Assembly: GCF_021869535.1 (NCBI RefSeq)
Contig: NW_026262668.1
Coordinates: forward strand, 9,594,348-9,658,347
Length of the DNA: 64,000 bases
Direction of reading: 5' to 3'
Source: Mytilus californianus
Taxonomy: Eukaryota; Mollusca; Bivalvia; Mytilida; Mytilidae
A program made the translations under genes and the position numbers. Of the stretch, positions 25,930-37,300 are shown one piece after another. Every line of letters begins with the position of its first letter. Position 1 is the stretch's first letter. The notes below the pieces were generated by a model. It had not been told where the DNA came from, made no database searches, and saw only the letters and a program-made list of their open reading frames with translations.

Positions 25930-26110
25930 TCAAAGCTGAATATATTGAAGACACATGTCTATTATTGAAGCCTGAATGTTGCCGACTAGATGTCTAATGG
26001 TTATTTTTGTTGAAGGGTTGCTGTCTAATATTGACCTCTCCTTGTACTCGTAACAGAATCTAGGTAAACTCTTGAATGGAGAAGGTTGCAATGACACATC
26101 TCCTGAATCC
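25930..26110 (-). CDS. Candidate exon, 59-codon open frame after an acceptor
   Basis: The minus strand has the acceptor AACTTTTTAG at 26111-26120, then one base and an open frame reading DSGDVSLQPSPFKSLPRFCY...HLVGNIQASIIDMC to TGA at 25930-25932. It has no ATG near its start, is longer than expected by chance in such AT-rich DNA, and has mixed, protein-like composition. A possible internal donor (GAG|GTCAAT) lies near 26037. I recognise no family. It may be a decoy. Confidence 0.25.
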
Positions 26111-29100
26111 CTAAAAAGTTACAGGAAAAATTAAAGTTCATGTTTCAGTCCTTGCAGGTTACAAGATGTATTAAATGTTATAGATGTTTTAAAATATTTT
26201 AACCTTCTTATAGGGGTTTAGAAAAAATGAGAGAAAAAATTACATCAGCCAAAAAAATGTACTTGACCATTTTTTTTGGTATCTTTTCACGTCATGAACT
26301 AAAGGAGTTTGTTTACTTGTAAATATCTGAACATATTGTGGAAAAAGATTTTGAATGCATGGTCGGATAAACCTATAAATAGCCATTTATATTTTTTTCA
26401 AATAGTTATTGTGACCCAAAATGAAAGAACCTAGGATAAATGTATTATAAAAATCCTCTTAATTCTACAACAAGTACATGTAAAAACTAAAAATCTGGAC
26501 ATTAGAAGTGCAAATATTTACTATCAAAAGAAAAGATTAGGTTTAATATCCAATTATCCCTTGTAAACTTAACTTTAAACCTTAAACATTGCTTTCATTT
26601 ACATAAATTTAACTGTTAATTGTCTCCCTTTAAAGTGGAAAACCATCTCAGTGAATTAGGTACTTATGTTCACTTTGTTTGAATAATATTTGGATTTAAA
26701 CTTCACAATCCCCTCTAAACTTTGATAAAAATTTAGAACAAATATTATTTTATGACATGACTAAATTATACCCTTTGGTGGCACACCAAGATTAATTTAT
26801 TATACATGTACACTTCTTAAAATTATAACTTTAAATATATGTTATTATAGCATAAAAAATATGAAGTTGCTTCTCTCAATTATATTGCTTTCCCTCTCGT
26901 TTCTTTAAGATCTTAATCCTTAAATTAGCACCAAAAAACTTAGTAATTTTTTATTTTTTGTAATTTACAAGAAATTCCCGACATTATCACATTTTAGTTT
27001 CTGCCTACCTCAGTGACTTCCAATATCGATTTAATGCCAGTGTGGTATCTTTAAATTCTCACTAAAAAACTTGCCAGAATTTCAACAATATAACAACAAT
27101 ACAGTTTGAAATGCATTTTTTTATGCATACTTATACAGTTCATCATTCAAATTGTATTCCAAACCCAAATTACCACAAGGGAGACAATTGAAGGGATAGA
27201 TGGGTAAAGATGAAATGAAATTAGATTTAAATGAAACTTGAGCTTTGATTCACAATGAGATAACATTCAATAAAGATCTTTTTTATGAGTTGCAAGACAC
27301 ATTCAATATTTAAATCAGATGTAGATCTTAAATTTTAACACCTTTTAACAAAAGAGGCAATCAGTCGTTAAATTAGTACACAATAAGAAAAAATTTTGTT
27401 ACTTCAGTCAGAAAATGATACTTTTTAACAAAACTTAATAACCATAAATCAATAAGACTTCTAAAGATTTAAAAGTTATATAACATCTGATGTTAATGAA
27501 CAGAATTTAAATACCTACAACTATTTCAAAAGCTATAAATATTATGGAGATTTTATTTAATAAGGATTAAAAACTTATTCTAATTTTACGTTTAGATTAT
27601 TTCAAATTAACATAAGAAATATATGTATGTTAATTAATGTTGACAAATACGGACTTGTACCATATATTGTATAAAGTAGTAAACAATATTTTTGGTCAAA
27701 CAATTTTATTTTCCAAATCTAAAATCTCATAATTCCCCTATAGAATATCTATACATTAAACTTCAATGTACTTTCAGATGCCATGATGCATTTCAAATCC
27801 TTAAATGTTCAAATGAATACCTTTATATTCATTTAATAGGCTTTTCAAAAATGGTATAATGACACATTTTCATATTATTCATCGTATATTTACAACCCAC
27901 AGCTGAAGCTCGTCAATGGATGTTATTTCAAGTGTGTTTTTTCATGCAACATATTTCTTCTGTATTTCAATTTTTATTATATAAATATGTCGACATCTGC
28001 TATTTCCTTATAACGATGAGAATATTAAAAGCTATAAAAAATATGATATTGGGACATTAAATCACCAAGCTTTTATTTCTCCACAAAACATATTGCATCT
28101 CAAAGCATCAGTCTTACTGTTGATGACGAGTGTTGAGTAGACCTTTATATGTCTTTTGGGTTTTTGTGTCACTTGGTTACTATACTGTCTCATGGAGTCC
28201 ATATAGAGGAGACTTTGTCACAAGTTTGTTTCTTACAAAGAACAGAGTCATTAAAGTTATGACAATATAACATTTCAGCTCAACTTAGTCATAATATTTT
28301 TTTACAAAATATTACTTTGTCATAACTAACAATGTATTTTTTTATTATTATTTTTTTTTTATCAAATTCACATTTATCATGTTAGAAACAAATTATATTC
28401 ATCTCCATACACCAATTTTTGTGATGTAGATTTATATCACCAATGGATCTAAAAATCTTTTTTCCAGGGTTTTGTATTCAATTCTTTTTTGGAAGGAGGA
28501 TTATTTCAATGTTAATGCCTGTAGACTCTAAATGATACATGTGTAAGAAGATACAAATGGTGTAAATCTAACTTGACAATAGCCAGAAGTTGTACAGAGC
28601 AAAAAACAGAAACCACAAGAACTTAACAATAAATAACCTCTTAAAAACAACAAGAATTGGCCCAAATTTTATGACTGATCACTTCTTTTGTTCTTGATAA
28701 TCAAATTTGACATAGTAATCATTACTGATGACATATAATGCTCAGTAGGTAATTATAACTGTATAATAAATGGTCGAACTCAGGTGTTAACTTCAGTTTT
28801 ATACATATGTATGCATTGTGTATTACACAGTAATTGTCCATAAACAATCTTGTATGTAGAACTGCAAAAAACAATCTTTTCTTTTCTTATCTGCATTGTT
28901 TTGTGTTTTTTGTCAATGTTTTTAGTAAACTGTTGGGGATAGACAGTACATAACTATTTTGATTTGTTATAAGCAAAACTCAGCAGTTTGTTTTTACCAT
29001 ACCAGTACTTCAATGTTCTCCTTTGAGCTTACAGCATGCTTAACCTGACTAAGTACTATGGTTTGCAAGTACATGTAATTAGAAATTGTACACCAGATAT

Positions 29101-30344
29101 TCAGAAAAAACACAGGAAAGTCTTCAATGTTGTCTTTTTCTCACCAAATATATGTATTGCCATTATTAAAACGATTTTAATTTTTCAAATATTACCTGTA
29201 GCATTCAATCTATGCTTATAATGTCTAGTGTTCTTGTCCCTTTAAATACAGAAATTAAGTAGAACTTTGGGCAGAAAAATCAGTTTCAGGATTCTAAAGT
29301 AATAATGTAATAGTGTGACAGGGTCTGGGACTCAACCAAATGCTTCCTTTAATTTATGTATTCTAGAATTAAGAGTCCTACCTTCTTTATATATTAACTA
29401 TAAAATGTTCAATAAGATTAATTAGAAAACAACTCTAACAAAACAGAAAAGATTTTTAGGTCAAAATAATTATTGGTTCACCTTCTGATTCATTTGAAAT
29501 TTTGAATAAGTCACCCAATTGATTCAGTATGAAACTTAGTGTGATTTCTTGAGACGGAATCAGAATGAATCCCCTGCAATCACAATTTTAAAGGCATATT
29601 TCCCTTCTATTTTTCCCTTATAAATATAAATACTAGATTCTTATCAACTTTTTCTAAAAAATGGATCTAGGGGATAGGATGAATAGACTTACACTAGTGG
29701 ACATTTATGTATATCAGAAAAGACCTAGGTTGGATGTACATGTGGTAAATTTCTTGCAAATTTGTTTGTTTGTTGTTATTGTTTGGAGACTGTCTCATTG
29801 ACATTTACTATTATCTTAAGGAGATAATGGTTGCTTTTAACAAGTTCATAAAACTATAAAATATAGACATCTCATTTAAAGCTTTACCAAGTAATTGAAA
29901 TGATTTCCCTTTGATTGAAATATTTTAACTTTTATTCTATTTTAATAATATAACAGATTTCTTTAAAATGTTTTGATCTGATTAAAAATCTCATCAGGGT
30001 TTTTATTTTCAACTTTTTTCACAGGATAAATTTTCACTCACCACTGAGAAAGTAAAACTTTTCCAGACTTATTATTCACAACAAAATCACCAGCTGAGGT
30101 AACATGTGGATAGGATTAAATCCAGATATTTGTGTTGTAAACACTTTTCACAAGTTTAATGACAATAAATAACAAAAATACTCCACCTTTTATGGCAAAT
30201 TTATTCCAAACTTAAAATCGATTTTAACAAATAAGATTTCCAAATTAATGTCACATTGTCACAAATGTCACCAATACACATTTTTGTCCTCCAGTTGTGT
30301 GTATTCCTCTCAGTTTGTGTATTCACTTTAGTAGAAATCCTGCA

Positions 30345-31298
30345 AGTGCACTGCTCTTATGCTAGGAAAAAGCTCTTGGTTAGTTAGTATAAGGTGAGGA
30401 AGGATTTTCCGTTGCATGCTCAAATCTTCGTTGTGATCCTCAAGATGGTCGCGATCGGTAGGAAAGGTTTCAGGATTAAGACAGGGTAACAAAAAATTAA
30501 ATAACGGGATTATAGGAAGGAATGCGTATGTTCGATATATATATACAAATGTACAGATTTATTTTTCTACGGGAAAATATCGTAGGAAAAGAAGAATTGA
30601 TTTTTTTTCCATTTACCGTGATTTTAATAAGAATTAAAAAGGTGTTTTACAGTACACACATGCAAGGTAAACAGTTTTATGAAAAGCAACGTGAATATAT
30701 TTAGCTATTCTAATACACCACTAATGCACGTGCGTTCATGGCAACGTGCGCGCATGATGAAAAAAAATGAATGGAAAAATAAAAGAAAACATGTTAACAA
30801 AGTGAAAGGTAAAAAGCTAAAAAGGAAATGTGATGTAACATACCTTTGGATAAACTAGCAAGGGATAGGCAGGTTGGTTGACAGTAAATATAACACACAA
30901 GAATACACAGCCAGGGAAAAGATGCAATTAGGTGAGCAGTGCGGGAATATAATAATCATGTGTAGAAGACCGAATTACTCAAATCGATTATTCCGCTAGT
31001 TCATAAGAGAGCTAATTATTAACAAGACTTGTGAACTTTAATGAACCATAATCGTGCATTTATTGTCAAAAGGCTAATTATTGGAATATTTCATTGTGTA
31101 TTTCATTTATTTGGTGATGTTTTGAGACTTAATTAATGAAAGGCGGATGAATACATTGAACCCCATGTTTGAGGTCACTACTGACAGGTGCTTGTCACAT
31201 GACCAAACAAATGGCAGCCTCCACGATTGCAAACTTTGGAGAAAGTGTTATGGCAAATTTTACAACAATGATTTCGTTTTAAAACTTTCAAATTGATT
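30345..31298 (+). promoter_or_regulatory. Likely MOCOS promoter and 5' flank
   Basis: This is the non-repetitive stretch directly upstream of exon 1. It contains the few CpG-bearing patches in the neighbourhood: around 30425-30475 (with CAAGATGGTCGCGATCGG) and 30725-30755 (GCACGTGCG and ACGTGCGCGCATG, overlapping an E-box-type CACGTG). The first patch also carries a 14-codon ATG ORF (30445-30489). No TATA box or initiator is obvious. Promoter function is inferred only from position and composition. Confidence 0.3.
31211..31282 (+). other. Candidate upstream ORF before MOCOS (23 codons)
   Basis: An ATGG at 31211 opens a 23-codon frame (starting MAASTIANFGESV) that ends with TAA at 31280-31282, 17 bp before the proposed MOCOS ATG and in another frame. 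If transcription starts upstream of it, ribosomes would meet this ATG first. Whether the region is transcribed is unknown. Confidence 0.3.
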
Positions 31299-31371
31299 AT
31301 GACGGCTATAGATGGTTTATTTAACAGTTTTCTCAACTTTGACAGGGTTGTCGAGTTTCCTCAACTGAAAG
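31299..31371 (+). CDS. MOCOS: MOCOS exon 1 (start codon, 24 codons plus one base)
   Basis: ATG at 31299 opens a frame reading MTAIDGLFNSFLNFDRVVEF then PQLK, ending in one extra G before a GTAACA donor at 31372. Joining that G to exon 2 (which starts with AT) restores an Asp codon and gives ...FPQLK-D-SVYVDHAG..., so the hydrophobic-charged stretch sits where MOCOS relatives have the short segment before the DHAG motif. The start has A at -3. An upstream in-frame stop and the expected distance to DHAG support this ATG. The MOCOS N-terminus is poorly conserved, so this exon rests on phase, position and reading continuity more than on residue identity. RNA evidence would settle it. Confidence 0.75.
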
Positions 31372-34300
31372 GTAACACAGGAATGATACCTGCGAACTAG
31401 ATCACAACACCTGAACTGTGCAAGGTTGAATTTTATCGCCTGCTGTTTATTTTCGTCAAATTTTAAGGCAATTGAAAGATAACTATTAGACCATCGCTTA
31501 TCTATCTTATCAAGGTCAGAAAATCAATGGAATATTACAGAAATCAATATTAGCATTGTAATATTCAAATAAATAAATAATCTAGGTTTGAGGGGCTAGA
31601 CTGGGACTTGACAATATGATATTTTGATATTGCATGGACATTTAAGTTGATTTAGTGATTGTTTGTTGGCTGTTTAATATCTACTATGGCCAATTTTAAC
31701 CAAACATGGCAAGAATGAATACTGATGAATGTAGAGAAAGGAGGACATTCTGCACAATATTGAAATAAAAATCTATTTTACATGATTTTCAGAATGCACA
31801 ATTTTGATTTAATCTTAAATAATCTTTGTGTGGCTTAGGTTAACATATTTGTTCAAGGATTGACAAGCTGGAGGAAATTTCATTGGGAACTCCTTACTGG
31901 AAGAACAGTTATTTGTGTGCAGTCATGGATGGAGACTTAAGGAGACTTTTCAAATTTTAGAATGTATATATATACAAAATATTCTTTCACTGATATAAAT
32001 TTTAATATTTGACAGGTGACAAATTTTTTAAATGTTTACAACAATGTGTGTAATTTTACAGAGATCAAATAAACATTTCAGCCATTATGGCACAGCTTCT
32101 TTTATAATAAAACTTACCACTAAAAAAGTAAAAATGAAGTAAACTTTTATGTGAAAGTGATCATGGAATGTTGATACACATTTTTATGTGAAAACTTCCA
32201 ATATTTTCCATGCATGCAGAGGAGTGCATTCAATATAAAAGCGTCAACAAATGAATAAAGGGACATTTAAAAGAGAGGCAAAAGATATCAAAGGGACATT
32301 CAAACTCATAAGTGGAAAATAAACTGACAACGCCATGGCTAAAAAAGAATAAGATCAACCGACAAACAATAGTACACAAAACACAACATGGAAAACTAAA
32401 GACTGAGCAATACGAACCCCACCAAAAATTGGGGGTGATCTTAGGTGCTCCGGAAGGGTAAGCAGATCCTGCTCTACATGTGGGTCAATATCCCTAAAGG
32501 GCCTCAAATTGAGGAACTCAAAAGTTGTGTGTAAACAAAAAATCTCTGTGTATTGAAATTGGACATGTTTCTATTTTTAACAAGTGACTGAGCTTAACCA
32601 TTTGTGTTGATTTAGAAAGTAGAGGACCATAGAATAAATGTGTAAAAACTATGGAGTTATTAAATGAATTCAAAATATTAAATTTTCGAAGAACTGATAG
32701 TGTGAAAATAGGGATTTTTTACCACAAGGAACCGCATCACGAAAGGATTTTCGGGGTATGCTAATTTACGGAAAATGAATCACACTTCATACCCCAAAAA
32801 TTTAACCACATCGGTGAAAATGTCTCAGCTTCGAAACGAGCCATCATACATATCCAAGTTTATGATATGGACTGAGCTACAGAAGAAAACATTACCATTA
32901 CCATATCGCCTATGGGAAATCAATTGCGCATATTGCCCCGTGTGGCACCTGTCGTGTTGCTCATGTTAGTACAAACCCGGTAATTAGTGTAATTAAAGTG
33001 TACCACATAATCTGAAAAGTTTTGCACAACATCTAAGTTGATGTCTTCCTTCTGTAATGAATGGAAGACCTGCAAAGATGATTCTCTCTTTATTTGAATA
33101 AGGTTAAAAAAAATTGCTGTCAGGGGTAATCTTGGACTCTTTGTTCCAATTGTCCAAACTGTTCTCTTCTGAAACTACAATGTACAAGCCCTTATGACAT
33201 GTATGATAAGTAATATTAAGAATCAATGAAAACATAGCCGTTCCATGCTTAATTTCATTACTGTTCACTGAAATGATTATAATGATATCCCATTGGTTGT
33301 AATTGACTATCCTTTGTTTCTGGATGTTTTTAGCCAGTCACAACTATTTGATGTACATCTGTACATTTTTTAATGTAGGCATGTAAAAACTGGTAAAATA
33401 TTAAATAAGTTTAATTTTAGTTTTTAGGTAAATTCATAGTGCCTAAGTACTTAAACTTTTAATTTTTCTTTTTGTTTTGTTTGTGTCAGGTAAATGTAGA
33501 ATAGAAGACTAAATTTATCATTTGTAAAGCCTTCCTTCTTCCTATTAATCAATAAAGCCAAAAATCGAGTAATGATTGTGGAATATATATTTGTTAAAGA
33601 GAAGGCTAACAAGGGATAGGATGATGACTTACATGTAGATGCCCATCAGGAGTATTCAATTTTAATAACTCTGCAGTCTGTTACTCTTCCAGATGACATA
33701 ATGAATGATGAGCAATCAAATGACAAATCTGATAAATTTAAGTTCTTAAGATTTATGGATGAAAAATAGTTGTGAGTGAACATATATTGCAATCGATTTT
33801 AGTAGGTTGTTATATCTTCTGCAACAAATGACTCAAATTGCGTGACATGGGGCTGCTGGTTGCTCACCAAAAAGAGGTAACAGCCTAAAATATTGGTATA
33901 AAGCTTTATATTTCAAAATGAAGAAGACCTGCCTATATACTACATATTCATCAGTTTTGCTTTTTTCATCTGGCATATGTCCATTACCCTTGACCTCATT
34001 TTCATGGTTCAGCGACTGCTTAAAAACCTCTATCATGTGATTCTCTCACAAGGGCAACTTTTTTTGGTTTAAAGAATCATTGTCAGGTAAACATGTCCTT
34101 CAGACCTTGACCTCATTTCATGGATCAGTTGTTAACGTTAGGTCTGTTTCTCGGATATTATATGCTATAGGTTAATTTTGTGTATGGAAAGATTGTAAGG
34201 TGAACATGTTTGTTTGGCAAAGTTCATCTGACAATGACCTAATTTTTTTATGGTTCATCAAGGCCAGCATTTATTTTCAGGGTAAAGTCAGTATCTCAGA

Positions 34301-37300
34301 TATTCAAAGCCATAAATCAACCATAATTGCTGTATGGAATAATTGTAAGGGGCACATGTCTGTCTGACATTATTCATCTGACCTTTACCTTATTTTTATG
34401 GTTCATTGGTCAACATTAAGTTTTCCTGGCAAGATCTGTTTCTCGTATACTTTAAGCAAAATATAATCTATTTATGGAATGGTTGTTAGGCCAAATAAAA
34501 ATATATGTGTGGTTCCAGTTACCCTATCGACCCAAGTTTAAACCCCCCAACCCTAGAACTTTTTCTTCCATTTCCAAATAATAAATTTTGAATGATTCCA
34601 TTTATATGTATAAAACCAGAATAGGACTTGGTGAAAACACATTTTTTTTCCTGGATTTTGACAATCAAAAGAAAAAAAAATGCGGACCTACCGTCCCTAT
34701 TTTTAGCTCACCAAACATGGCATGAATGTTCCTTATGAGGTGCTGACCAAGTGTTGTTACTTTGCAGTCAGTCCATCATCCAAGATGGCCGCCAGCGGGG
34801 GACTTAGTTTAACATAGGATCTTATGGGAAATACATACAAATGTCTTCTTTTAGAGAACCACTGAATGGAATGAAACAAAACATGGCATGAATGTTCCTT
34901 ATGAGGTGCTGACCAAGTGTTGTTACTTTGCAGTCGGTCCATCATCCAGGATGGCCGCCAGCGGGGGACATAGTTTAACATAGGACCCTATGGGAAATAC
35001 ATACAAATGTCTTCTTTTAGAGAACCAGTGAATGGAATGAAACCAAACATGGCATGAATGTTCCTTATAAGGTGCTGACCAAGTGTTGTTACTTTGCAGC
35101 CGATCCATCATCCAAGATGGCTGCCAGTGGGTGACTGTGTTTAACATAGGGCCCTATGGGAAATACATACAAATGTCCTCTTTTAAAGAACCACTGAATG
35201 GAATGAAACCAAACATGGCATGAATGTTCCTTATGAGGTGCTGACCAAATGTTGTTACTTTGCAGTTGGTCCATCATCCAAGATGGCCGCCAGTGGGTGA
35301 CTGTGTTTAACATAGGACCCTATGGGAAATACATACAAATGTCTTCTCTTAGAGAACCAGTGAATGGAATGAAACCAAACATGGCATGAATGTTCCTTAT
35401 AAGGTGCCGACCAAGTGTTGTTACTTTGCAGCCGATCCATCATCCAAGATGGCCGCCATTGGGTGACTGTGTTTAACATAGGACCCTATGGGAAATACAT
35501 ACAAATGTCTTCTTTTAGAGAACCACTGAATGGAATGTCCCCAAACATGGCATGAATGTTCCTTATGAGGTGCTGACCAAATGTTGTTACTTTGCAGTTG
35601 GTCCATCATCCAAGATGGCCGCCAGTGGGTGACTGTGTTTAACATAGGATCTTATGGGAAATACATACAAATGTCTTCTCTTAGAGAACCAGTGAATGGA
35701 ATGAAACCAAAAATGGCATGAATGTTCCTTATAAGGTGCTGACCAAGTGTTGTTACTTTGCAGCCGATCCATCATCCAAGATGGCCGCCATTGGGTGACT
35801 GTGTTTAACATAGGACCCTATGGGAAATACATACAAATGTCTTCTTTTAGAGAACCACTGAATGGAATGTCCCCAAACATGGCATGAATGTTCCTTATGA
35901 GGTGCTGACCAAATGTTGTTACTTTGCAGTTGGTCCATCATCCAGATGGCCACCAGCGGGGGACGTAGTTTAACATAGGACCCTATGGGAAATACATACA
36001 AATGTCTTCTTTTAGAGAACCAGTGAATGGAATGGAACCAATCATGGAATGAATGTTCCTTATGAGGTGTTGACCAAGTGTTGTTACTTTGCAGCCGATC
36101 CATCATCCAAGATGGCCGCCAGCGGGGAACTTAGTTTAACATAGGACCTTGTGGGAAATTCATACAAATGTCTTCTTTTAGAGAACCACTGAATGGCATG
36201 AATGTTCCTTATATGAGGTGCTGACCAAGTAATGCTACTTTGTTGCCGATTTACTGTTCAAGATGGCCACCAGGATATTTTATTAAATAACGGGATCAAT
36301 ATTAAACCAAATTTGGCCTCAATCTTTTTTTTTGTATCTGTTATGATTTTTATACGACCGCAAAAATAAAAAAAATTTTGGTCGTATATTGGTATCACGT
36401 TGTCGTTGTTGTCAGAAGAAGAAGAATACAGATGGTTTCCGGATAATAACTTTAGTATAAATAAATAGAAATCAATAAAATTTTAACAAAAGGTTTATAA
36501 CAACTAAAGGAAGGTTGGGATTGATTATGTGGGTTATGGTCCCAACTATTTAGGAATTACGGGCCCAAATAAGCATTTTTGTAGTTTCCAGACAATAACT
36601 TGTGTTAAAGTGTATGAATCTCTCTGAAATTATACCACAAGTTTCCATACTACAAAAGGATGGTTAGGATTGACTTTAGGGGGTTATGGCTCAAACCATT
36701 TAGGAATTAGGGGCAAAAAAAGGGGAAAAACAAGGGTTTTTCTGGTTAAAGGACAATTGAGACAATTTAAAAGCAGTGTAAGGGAGGTAATCAAAATCCA
36801 AATCAATTTAAATAACAATGTTTGATTACCTCCCTTACACTGCTTGTAAATTATGTATTAAGAAATGATGATTGTCTGAGAAACTGACCATAACTTGAGG
36901 GAAGGAATTATTTTTTTGAATAAGGGAAAGGGGGGGGGAGATGAAAAAAATTGGAGGGGGACAATTTTTCTCATTTCAGATTTCAGAAATTATAAAGAAA
37001 ATTTTTTCAAATATTTTTTTTTTGGGGATTAATATTCAACAGCATAGTGAACAGCATAATGTATTGCACAAACGCAAAAAAACAGGGTAAAATTTTTTTT
37101 TTGGGGGGGGGGGGGTAAATTCGTATAGTGTATTGCACAAAAGCAAAAAATTAAATATAGATTCAAATCATATAACCAATTTGAAGTTATTTGACTACAG
37201 TTATTCTGTGTCAGAAACCTATTATGTGTCAAAAATTTAATTACAATCCAAATTCATACCTGTATCAAGCGTGAATATTGTGTCCATTTTGGCCCCAACT

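Larger units (their letters stand above)
24033..30344. other. Long AT-rich stretch without confirmed genes
   Basis: No recognisable gene. The microsatellite (AT)n at 24798-24818 and several homopolymer runs stand out. Two weak minus-strand exon candidates (25224-25241, 25930-26110) are listed separately. The stretch could be intergenic, or introns of a minus-strand neighbour. Confidence 0.4.

Noticed and set aside
34757-36106. Series of 74-117 codon minus-strand frames
   Set aside because: They are shifted copies of the same frame every 166 bp in a tandem array within a mobile element.
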